Source: Pachypanchax playfairii
Taxonomy: Eukaryota; Chordata; Actinopteri; Cyprinodontiformes; Aplocheilidae
Assembly (NCBI GenBank): GCA_006937955.1
Contig: SSNP01000014.1
Coordinates: 2,025,191 to 2,089,190, forward strand
Reading direction: 5' to 3'
DNA length: 64,000 nt
Within the stretch, counting starts at the first letter, position 1; the number at the start of each line of letters is the position of its first letter. A model generated the notes under the pieces. It ran no database searches and was not told the DNA's origin. It was given only the letters and a program-made list of their open reading frames with translations. Below are positions 49,978 to 59,279 of the stretch, piece by piece. A program made the position numbers and the translations under genes.

Positions 49978-52900
49978 TCATCTGTTGTCTTCTTTAGGGA
50001 AGTCCAGAGATCTGAGGCTTCCAAAACCGAGGCTTCTGCTTTCAGAGTCAAAAGTGCTAATTTCTCTGTCCTGTCGTTCCAACAAGTGCTTGATCCTTTC
50101 AGTCCGTTCCTTCTGAAGTGCTGCAAGTTCTTCTTCAATCTGTAATCAAAGAACGTCAGAGCTGTTATGTATAAATTGGGCTAATATTAGCTTCTGTCTG
50201 GATCAGTTGCATGAAAATGCACAGCAAGGTTTAACAAAATTAATAATAATAGATCTCTGACATCATCAAATTAAAGGATTAAAGGTCATTTGCATGATTT
50301 TCTTGACCAGTGATAATCTGACAGTTAACCTCGAAGTTTTATCCAATAAATATTTGTCAACAGGAGATATGTCACCTATAGATTTAGCACCATATAATGG
50401 GATAGCTCATCGTTTTACTGATTTCCTGTCACATTCTCAAATGTTTTCCCCCTTGTTCAGTTTTAATCGTACCTTCTGTTCAAGGTGCGCTCGTCGTATG
50501 GAAACTTTCTGCTCAAGTTTCTGCTGCTCTCGCTCATGTTGGGCCTCCATCTGTGACTTGGTTTTTTTCTGGTAGGCGTCCAGGAGCTCCATCTCTTGTT
50601 TCAGCTGCTGCTTCAGAGCCTGACACTCACTTTCCTGTTCTGCTTCTAATCGCATCTGGAGTAAGAAAACAAAAGAAGAATGAATTGATGCTCAAGTATT
50701 TCAACGTTAAATTTCATCTACTGTGTTGTTCCACAAAACTGAACATTGAAGCACGTTAACCAACTGTGAGTTAATGTGATGTACAGAGTTTGCATATAAA
50801 GGCAAGTGACCTGAAACTCTTCATACCGCTTGTGAAGCCATCATTTCGTTGATGCTCTGTTCGTACTGTTCAGCCAGTATCGCCAGCTTTCGTGTCTGCT
50901 CCTCCTTCAGGTTCTTCAGGATGGTTTTATGGTCACCTTTGGGAGACACTTCCAGCTGATGGTTCCTAAGAGCCTTGTACTGTTTGTTCTGAACCTTGCA
51001 AGTATCCTGGAACTGTTTCTTGATCTGCATCTCCAGCATCTGCACAATGTGGCAACATGTAACTTAGTTCTGGGTTTGATTTTGGGTTCATCTGACTTAA
51101 GCTCAGTAAAACAAACTTTTTGTTTTGGAATGTTTTAATTCACATGAATGAGCTTTTGACCACAGTGATTTTATATAGATGGAGGATAAATTATTTACAT
51201 TCGTGAAGGCTGTCAGATGTTTTTTTTTTTAAAAGCAGTTCTCATGGCAACACAATCTGTGTGTTTTTTTTTTTTTTACAATTATATTTTAGGAGATAAA
51301 TAAATAAATTTGTGTGCAAAGCGGAGAAGCAGCAGATTTAAAAATCTGTATAATAATGTTCTGAATGAAATCCCATGTTCCTTGATTTTAAATTATTTCC
51401 TAAACACGTTTTTGCTAAACAACCTAAATAATCACGATAAAATACAGAAGCAAAGATAAAATCCTAAACACCTTCAGGTTTCTGGGCTGCTGCCGCTGCT
51501 CCAGGTTGTGTTTTCTGTGCAGCTCCGTTTGCCGCCGGCTGTTGTACTCCTCTTGGTTTTCCAGCTCTGTCTGGTGCTGCAGCCGCATGAGTTCCACGCG
51601 AAGCTTCTGTAGCATCTGTAGCTGCCTGTGCTCGAGGTCCTGGGTGGACTCGTCCTGCCGAATCATAAGAGCGTGTTCCATCTCCTTCTGTGTCCTCTTC
51701 TTGTTCAGCTCCTAGGACAGGAAGATCAATAAAACTGGGCAATTTTGCAATGTTTGTATCTTTGCACAGGAATTTGTTTTCTGCAAAGAATATAAAAAGG
51801 TTATTATATATTTCAAAGTGTGTATTTAATTCGACATTCTGCCCTTTTTAAATCTGGAAACTCCAATTCCTACAAAAAAAACTTACAATTGCCTGTCCCT
51901 GTTTTTTAGTAGACCTATTGTTGTGTGTTATCCATGCTGATGACACCATTTTACACTTCTTTACACTACTAAATCACACAGGATAGAAATTGTATTTTCT
52001 TAATCATCTCTACCCATAACTTTGAGAATATCGATCCTGTGGGTTGTTTGCATATTCATTGTATTTACTAAATCTCAGTTTTCTATAGTAAAAACTGTAA
52101 AAGTGCTATAGGGGAACATTTTGGAACTTTCAAATGTAGCTTTATTAACTTTATTGCCATCATGAAAGTCTATCCATCCACTAAACCTGCTTCTTCCTTT
52201 TCAGGGTCGCAGGGGGCTGGTGCTGACCTCCAGCAGTCTTTGGGCGAGAGGTGGGGGACACCCTGGACAGGTAGCCAGTCCCTCACAGGGCCACACATAG
52301 ACAAACAACCATTCACACACACACTCAAACCTAGGGACAATTTAGAGTTGCCAATTCACCTCAAACAACTTTTTGGTCTGTGCAAGGAAGCCGGAGTCCT
52401 CGGAGAAAGCTCATACATGCACGGAGAGAACATGCAAAGCAACAGTGCTACCCACTGCACCACCATGCAGTCCTACAAGACAAGTCTGGTTCCTAACCAA
52501 GTGGTTTTCATGTAAAAACCTAATCAGTAAAGTGTTGGCTCTAATTCTACACAAGTCACTGTGATGCTTAACGTCAAGAATTAACAAAACAGAACAAAAA
52601 TTTGTTCAATAAAAAATGCAAATGTAAATTAACCTGCTGCTGCTGCTGCTGCAGGGTTTTAAGCTCTAATTTCTTGTGTCTTTGTTGGTGATTCTCCTTC
52701 ACATTCTTTCAACAAACTTAATAATTATTAAGCATATTGCATAATGACACAGGCTCCTTTTTGATGACTGTCTATTATATTTACATCTGAAATACTGATG
52801 TGGGTTATTTTTCTGAGCAAAAAGCCGCACAAAGCCAAAAAAAAACATTTGAAATACTTTTTAGCAACAGATTTTTTTTAACTGACCTGTTACAAGGTTT

Positions 52901-54123
52901 ATGTACACCAAACTGACTCTAAAACTGAGTCCCTATAAACAACCCTGAACCATCTCAGTGACTTGGTTTACAGGGACTCTGACACCAGACAGATCTTTAA
53001 AACCTTATAAGTATGGAAGTGGAATTCCTTTGTGTTGAAGTAATTTGTCCATTACATCCCACAGATGCTCAAATTGACACTCCAAGCTCTTGTTCTGTCT
53101 CTAAAACCAAAATGAATATCTAAGTTTAAGGAGGCTCCATTGTTGGGGAGTTGAGTTTGAGGTGGTTAACAGTCTTGTTTTGTAAGGTGGTACCTGTTGA
53201 AGAACATCCTCATAAGTATCAGAATCATTGATTTCTCAGTAAAGCGTCACACCGCACGCTGCCAGCTTGAGTTTTATCATTATACTTCCTCTGACTAATC
53301 TGCAGCTTTGAAGATGCCCAGTCTTAACATTCGACATTATGCTGTGCAACATCAGGAAATTACCTCTCTCAGCTGCTCCTGTTCAAACTCATGCCGCCTG
53401 AGCAGACTCCGGCGTTTCAGGGCCCGACAGCTGCGGTCGTAGACCAGCCTCTGCTGGGCCAGCAGGTGAGCTTCTTCCTCGGCCTGAGAGCTCTGCATCG
53501 TTTCTTTGTACCGAGAGAGACGCTCCTGCTTCTCCTCCTTGGTTGAACAAGGGTCTTCATTCATCTCCTAGAACAGAACCAAAGGTTGGATAAATATATT
53601 CAACAGATCTCTCGTGTAACTTTACAAACTTATTTGTGGGAAATCTTTACTTCCTTGATCTTGTCTTTGCAAAGCCTGTACTCCTTTTTCTGGTCGTCTA
53701 AGAAAGTGGTCAGCTCCTTCTTCTGCTGAGCAACTATTTGTTGCTGTATCCTTCTTTCTTCTGCTGCAACTGACTTCATCTGTGAAGAGACGTGGAAATT
53801 GTCACGTTTTCTGTACAAACACAAAAGTTTCTTAAATCGCTGTTTAGTTCCCCCCATCCTTCATAACTAACTGCTGCTAAAGTTACCTCTTTATCTGTTT
53901 GAGCAGCATGGCGTTTGGCCAGTCTTTCCAGCTCAATGTAAGTGTTGTTCGCATGTGTTTCTAATTCCTTCTGCAGCCTGAGCCTGTGCTCATCCATCTC
54001 GGCCTTAAGCCTGTTCTCCAGGGCGATCAGCTGCTTCTGGTGCTGTCGCCGCATGCGCTTATACCCAGACATCTGCTCCCGCAGCTCAAAGTCCTGCTCA
54101 TGCTCCTGGATCTACCTGATGCC
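49978..54123 (-). CDS. taok3: TAO kinase 3, C-terminal coiled-coil half only (7 exons, in-frame TAG near the 5' end)
   Basis: TAOK3 is a Ste20-type MAP3K of stress signalling: N-terminal kinase domain, then a long coiled coil. Only coiled-coil exons are present: A 54123-53887, B 53779-53651, C 53567-53364, D 51711-51472, E 51039-50827, F 50655-50473, G 50139-49978 (TGA 49980-49978). All are phase 0 with GT/AG borders, and all but A are free of stops. Diagnostic runs include YKRMRRQHQKQLIALEN, EEEAHLLAQQR, RLQHQTELENQ, KKQFQDTCKVQNKQYKAL and LAILAEQYEQSINEMMASQ. The C terminus DFPKEDNR resembles TAOK3 (DFPKEDYR) rather than TAOK1/2. In exon A the fourth codon is TAG (54114-54112), where I expect Gln before I-Q-E-H-E-Q. 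No kinase or hinge exons are found upstream in the window. Translation from the first Met of exon A (54072) would give 438 residues; full-length TAOK3 has about 898. It could be a decayed paralogue, a kinase-less derivative, or a gene split by assembly. Confidence 0.85.
52168..52495 (-). repeat. Near-complete tRNA-derived SINE inside a taok3 intron
   Basis: Minus strand: the tRNA-like head (complement of CACTGCACCACCATGCAGTC at about 52455-52474), then the GCATGTTCTC segment, the conserved core with CAATTTAGAGTTGCCAATTC, GACAAACAACCATTCACACA, GACACCCTGGACAGGTAGCC, and the tail side CAGGGTCGCAGGGGG. Same family as the 35.7- and 37.6-kb fragments. It lies between exons C and D of taok3. Confidence 0.75.
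52622..52709 (-). other. Possible unannotated small exon in a taok3 intron
   Basis: On the minus strand, an AG followed by 24 open codons reads NVKENHQQRHKKLELKTL then six Gln, ending exactly at CAG|GTTAAT, a possible donor. Both borders would be phase 0, as in all neighbouring taok3 exons, and the composition is coiled-coil-like. However, it lacks a pyrimidine tract and I know of no such exon in TAO kinases; exons C and D already join into a continuous family sequence without it. Confidence 0.15.
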
Positions 54124-56039
54124 CTAAACGAAAAGAAGACGGACAGCAAGACGTGATGGAAGCTGAGCAGGCAGATAGAATCAGCCTTATTGTGCAAATT
54201 GTCAAACAATTCTGCAAACTAAGAAACCCGAAGCATGATCAGAACTCGTTACATGCAGAAGACAAGAAAGTTTATTCAATCAACCTTTTGTTTATTATTG
54301 GATTTGGCCATCTTTAACTCTGGTGTCATTTTTGATGAATAAGTAACATGATGGTTGTGATCAAGACATGTTTGATGTGACTAAGATGTAAAACATCATT
54401 TTACAGTTTTGACAAAAACAAAATCTTCGTGATAAAACACATCAGGCAGAGATTTACACACACAGAGAGAAGCAGAGGCAGAGTGGGAAGCTAAGAATGG
54501 AAAAAAATGACATCCATTAACAGGATCTGGTTGCCATGACTACAGATGTACAGCTGAGAACACAGACACCTCTTCCCTCCCTCCTCATCCCCGCGCTGCC
54601 AGCACGCACACATCCACGTGCACACGCGCGCACACGCGCGCACCTATTTTCATGCAAACGGCGAAGATCGGCGGCAGCGTACCAAAGATGCTGATTTGAT
54701 GGTGATAATGTGTCCACAGATCTTGCAGTCGAGTGACCGGCTCTAGTGAGATGTAGGCCGCAGCTCTGGCCTGGTGTCCCTGTGCACGGCCTCATCCCTC
54801 ACGCAAGCATGGTCCTGCAGGGGGGGAGGAAAAGGAGGAGATAGTGGAGCTGGGTGCTTCCCAGGCCCTCCGCACTCGTTGTTTCTGCTGGAGCTGCTAT
54901 TAATGCCGAATCTCCCTGAATGCAGCACACATCCAGCGTTGAGTGCATCCTTCCCGAGCCTGTTTCCTCCGCTACTGTGTGCAAGTCCTTCCTAAGAAGG
55001 AAAAGGGCATTGCCAAACAATTGTAGGTACCACCGAAGAGGCAGCCACTGGATGGAGTCGGGTTTCTGGCGTCCCCCCCTTTTTCTACAGGAGGAACCAA
55101 ACGGCTCCGGTGGATGAAAGTGAATTATGCAACGCCAACCATTGATAATCAGAAAGATACCACTTGGATGTAATTTACTGCCACTCTTCTTTTCCGCTTC
55201 AAAACGCAGGAAACATTGGGAAGGAAAAACTGTTTCCCTGTGTTCCAAGGATCGAATGTGGCACCATAGTGAAAAACACTTGATTCAGATAGGGCACATC
55301 CAAACATGGTTTTCCCTCGAATACTTCGATCAGTGATCCGGTTGTATTCCACACGAATTTCTGTCCTACATTTACAGCGCACTTGGTCATGGTAGGTGGT
55401 TCTGGTGCCTTCTATTCATCTCTTTCCTCTGTCCCTTTTTCTACACTCCCCCTTCCTTTAAAGAGACACCACAACACTACCAGCACATCTTAACAAGGCT
55501 GAGGTAATATCATCTTTTTCATTTAGAGATATTTAATTCTTTATAATGTGACAGGAATAATATATTACAGTCTGATCAATCAATGAAATGTAAAACAGGT
55601 TTATTTACTGACTGACAAATTCAAAATAAAGTAAATGAAAAGTTAAAAATAAAAATAAAATCAACTTAAATAGAAGAAGAGCCTCAAGTCTCTGAGAAAA
55701 TGTAATAATATACAATAAAATTTAAATAAATAACATTTGATGTCTGTTATTCTTTTATTAAAATTAATAATAACATAAAACAATCATGTTTGGACACTCA
55801 AAAACAATTACTCATGAAACCAAATTATTTGATGGCATTTTTTAAACTTTGTCTGGACCCAAATTGTTTATGTTATATGTATATTAGAAACGAGTTCTTT
55901 ATCTGTTGGCTACTTTATTTTAGATCTATGGTCTATGATTTATGAATATTATAACTTTTTATTTTAGAAACCATAAGTACAAGACCACTACAAGTTAATA
56001 AACTGATTTTAAATTAAATTTGACATCTAAATTTGCTAC
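54124..56039. promoter_or_regulatory. CpG-richer block upstream of the taok3 exons; candidate promoter or 5' exon region
   Basis: 54480-55440 stands out from the AT-rich surroundings, with many CpGs, pyrimidine-rich tracts and an alternating stretch ACACGCGCGCACACGCGCGC near 54623-54642. It lies about 0.4-1.3 kb upstream of the first recognisable taok3 exon, where kinase-hinge exons would be expected. Open frames here (up to 149 codons, 54799-55248, minus) encode nothing I recognise. It may be the promoter of a shortened taok3 transcript. 55450-56040 is AT-rich and empty. Confidence 0.35.
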
Positions 56040-56280
56040 AAAATCCTCTTTACCATTTTTTAAGGGGATAAAGCCCAACCTCTAAAATAATCCCACATAA
56101 TAATCCCTCCTCCACCAAACTTTACACTTAATGCAGTCTGACAGGTATCGTTCTCCAGGTAACCTCCAACTCCAGACTCATCCATCAAATCCCCAGACGG
56201 AGACATGTGATGTCCCTCATCGCACCTGCTTTTGACTCCTATCGAGTTTACATGGCCGAACACTTTAGAACTGACCGTGG
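56040..56280 (-). pseudogene. Relic of a second, older Tc1 transposase
   Basis: The minus strand reads LENDTCQTALSVKFGGGG and IIMWDYFRGW, a worn version of the Tc1 glycine-rich block (VKFGGGSIMVWGCFSG-like), preceded by SGDLMDESG, which corresponds to the segment around the first catalytic Asp and the following beta-strands. Only about 80 codons are recognisable and the termini are lost. It belongs to a different Tc1 lineage from the two young copies. Confidence 0.7.
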
Positions 56281-56666
56281 AATATTTAGTAATCAGAAAA
56301 CGTCATGACGGGATTTATTGCACAAGTTTATCTAATATCTGTCAAACATTTCAGTCTTTTTAGGAATTACAAGCACAAAATACAGTTTACTTCCTGGTAA
56401 AGCAACTGGAATAATTGTGCATCATTAATACATTTTTAAAAAAATATACAACAAGAAATTTGGCAGATTACACTAAATATCATCAAAGAACAACTTGAAC
56501 AACATGCCAACAAAACAATTACATAATTGCAATGAATATCTGAGATTAGAAAAATGCATTTGTGTCATCTTTTAATTATATAGTTTTATTTATTTTTGTT
56601 AAAACACATACGCAATGTCTTTAAATACATTAAATAATACAACATCAGGGCAGCATTAGATGGATG

Positions 56667-56672
56667 TTTATT
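56667..56672 (-). terminator. Candidate poly(A) signal of the HSPB1-like gene
   Basis: AATAAA on the minus strand, about 145 bases past the stop codon. Confidence 0.4.
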
Positions 56673-56817
56673 CATCATTAAAAACAGATTAAATCTAAAC
56701 TGTTTGTTTATCTGCATCAAAGATGAAATAAGAGAAACGATTGTGTTCGATTACGTTCTCTAGTCTAACAATACGTCAAACTTTTAAATGTTATTACGCT
56801 CAGCTTGGACTGTTTGT

Positions 56818-57581
56818 TCACTTCTCACCATCCTGCGTCTGTCTGATTTGAACTGGAACAACAATCTCATTTCCTGGGTTGCTGGTGGACGTCCCGCAAA
56901 CGGAGGCCTCTACAGACAGGACTCCACCGGACAGAGACGAACTGATGTGCTGCAGATCCACCCCCTGTGGCAACCTAGAAAAATATCAAAAGTTGTCCAG
57001 GAATTTTACTTCATTCCCTCTTAAAAGTCAGACAGACTTAAATTAAAGAAGAAATTCTTACTTGTATTTACGTGTGAAGCACCTTGACACCAGTCCATGC
57101 TCATCCTGCCTCTCTTGATGATTTCCTTTACAACAAAACAGTCATTGTAAGAAAATCTGTAACAAACAGTTTTAAGGTCGTTTTTAATAAACCTACCTGC
57201 GATTTGCAGATAACCCTCCTTGGTTGTGATTGTGATCTCCTCTGGTGAGAAGTGATTCACATCCAGGTTAATCTTCCAGCTGTTTTTCCCTGTTTGAATC
57301 TCTGACACTCTACCAGTCAGATGTCTGTGTTGATCCAGCGTCCCGGGGATTTGCCCAACAAACGGAGGTAAAAGTGGAGACTGAGCGAACTCCGGCCAAG
57401 AGAAAGAAGCAAGCCTCTTCTTTGCCCAATCGAGCCATTCGAGATCGCTGGGCTCCAGGAAGGGAGGGAGCCCAAAATCTTGAGCAAAAATGCGACTCGG
57501 TTGAGTCCAGTTTGGGAAGGGATCCCAGTTAACATCCCGGCGGAAAATAGGACGAGATAAATATTTGTTTTTTTCATCCAT
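56818..57581 (-). CDS. HSPB1-like small heat-shock protein, 3 exons
   Basis: An ATP-independent chaperone of the alpha-crystallin family. Exons are 57581-57197, 57125-57062 and 56974-56818 (TGA 56820-56818), with GT/AG introns, phases 1 and 2, and 201 residues, close to HSPB1. Seen in order: the WDPF motif (residues 19-22, VNWDPFPNW), a proline-rich linker, an alpha-crystallin domain from about residue 92 (RVSEIQTGKNSWKINLDVNH), the 'QERQDEHGLVSRCFTRKYK' block with the dimer-interface Cys144 and conserved Arg147, and a C-terminal I-x-V-type motif in NEIVVPVQI. The intron position after IAG matches HSPB1. The HSPB1 phosphosite context (RQLSSGVSEI) reads RHLTGRVSEI here, so the usual MAPKAPK2 serine is replaced by Thr89. 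The N-terminal half is diverged enough that this may be a fish-specific paralogue rather than hspb1 itself, so no symbol is given. It is not HSPB8, which lacks WDPF. Confidence 0.88.
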
Positions 57582-59229
57582 ATCTCACAAAAGGAAGCTC
57601 AGAGCGAAGGAGAAGGATGGTTGAAGTGCAAAGCCTTGGAGCTCCACCCTGACAAACAAGTGTGACAACCAGAACACTGAACAATGGAGCAGCTGTATTT
57701 ATGGCTCACATGCACAAAGTGAGGAGGAGAAAACTAGTTTGGCATCAACAACAGCCTAATCACTCGCTTTATATATGCAGCTGATTCATTTCACACTTGC
57801 ACAGCAGAAAGTGTGACGTAAGAGATGCTTGATATATGATGAGGGTGTTACTCCTCCGTTGCCCCGGGACATCGAGAGGACAATGTTAATTATTTGTATT
57901 TATACCTCTTGTCTGTTTCTGGCAAGTTTTTGGTGAAAGACTCTGGAAGCAGCCGGTTTATTCAGCAGCGGCCTCTGTAGTCTCGTCACATACTGGCGCA
58001 CTTTGTCTGCAGAAAACACAGCCGTGTGCTATTTTTGGGGAGCGGCGCATAGATTTAAAGTCAACCAGTAAACAAAACTGTAGATTCTACACCAAGATGA
58101 TCTTACAGTGAGTGAGCAGGACAAACAAAAGCAAATCACTGAGCTAAAGACGTGTTTACAGTGAGAGGACAGTGATGGATGGAGCGACTGGTGCGTTCAA
58201 GTGGTGGTGAGGAATTTCACAGTTCCAACTTTTTGGACGACAAGTTGTTCAAATAATGAACTAAGTATCTGAGAGATGTGCCATCGGAGAGGAATGACGT
58301 ATATTAATGAGGCAATAACAGAAGCACTCTCAGTTATAAACATTTTGGTTTTCAAATGTAGAAATTAAAATGTCACCAAGCAATGCGTGTTGAAATACTG
58401 GAACTTTGTCTTTATTTTAGCATGAAATAATAATACATGTGCATATTTGAATGATTTGAAGGAATGATTAGTGTAGATCAGCATGGATTTTTTTCTTTGT
58501 ACCATATATTAGTTAACAGTTCACAGATTAATTAAGGGTTATGAACACAGGACCAGCGGTCGGGGACAAGCTGGATTATTTTCAGGATGTAGAGAAGAAA
58601 CTGAACTGAAAGCCAGAGAGGAGAAACACACGGATGCTGATGAGGTGAAAATAATCAAGACTTTTATGCAGCAGAGGAAGTAAAAACCAGATACAACATG
58701 CAGGGACAGAGACCTTCAAAATAAAACAGGTAATACTTATGGAGCTTGCAAAATCAAAACATGACAAAGAATACAAGCCAAATAAACATTTCAAAAACAG
58801 ACTATAAAAGAACAAGTAGTTGTATGAAATATACTCCCCCCCAAAAAAAAATAAAAATAAAAAACAGGTGTGTTTATTCCATAAATAACACAATGAAGTT
58901 ATCAGCCGCTACGTGACGTTGCAGAGCTGCACAACAAACAGTTACTAACATTAGCACAGTGTTAAACATGGAAATGTGTCTCTGATTTATTCAATCATGA
59001 CATGTAAATGTACAATTTCATCATTTTAATAATTTACAAGCAATATATGATTATTGTTATCCGCTAACAGGTTGAACAGGAGATGAACCAACCCCACATA
59101 ATGGAACAAAAAGCACCCGGTTCTTTTTAGGAAAGGCAACTTGTTTAAAATATTCAGGACAGTATTAACGATAGTTTACAGAGCTTATTTTACATCTGTC
59201 TCCCTGAAATATCAGTATCAAACTGGTCC
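57582..59229. other. Region between the HSPB1-like gene and susd2
   Basis: Holds the 5' flank of the heat-shock gene up to roughly 58.0 kb. 58180-58260 (GACTGGTGCGTTCAAGTGGT, then CAACTTTTTGGACGACAA) resembles a common fish repeat fragment whose borders I cannot place. The rest is AT-rich without features. Confidence 0.4.
57695..57704 (-). promoter_or_regulatory. TATA-like box upstream of the HSPB1-like gene
   Basis: CCATAAATAC on the minus strand lies about 115 bases before the ATG, a plausible distance for a short 5' UTR. A second TATATA run lies near 57770. I saw no clean heat-shock element (three alternating nGAAn units) within 400 bases upstream. Confidence 0.35.
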
Positions 59230-59235
59230 TTTATT
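59230..59235 (-). terminator. Candidate poly(A) signal of susd2
   Basis: AATAAA on the minus strand 45 bases past the stop. This would be a very short 3' UTR; a second AATAAA at 58986-58991 is an alternative. Confidence 0.35.
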
Positions 59236-59279
59236 TGAGTCGTTCTTCTGACAACACATGGTTAAATAAATTCCAGGAT

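Noticed and set aside
51464..51742. 92-codon minus-strand frame overlapping taok3 exon D
   Set aside because: Shifted reading of the true exon; the family-matching frame is the other one.
54799..55248. 149-codon open frame on the minus strand in the CpG-richer block
   Set aside because: No recognisable domain, overlapping frames of similar length on both strands; better explained by GC content lowering stop frequency.
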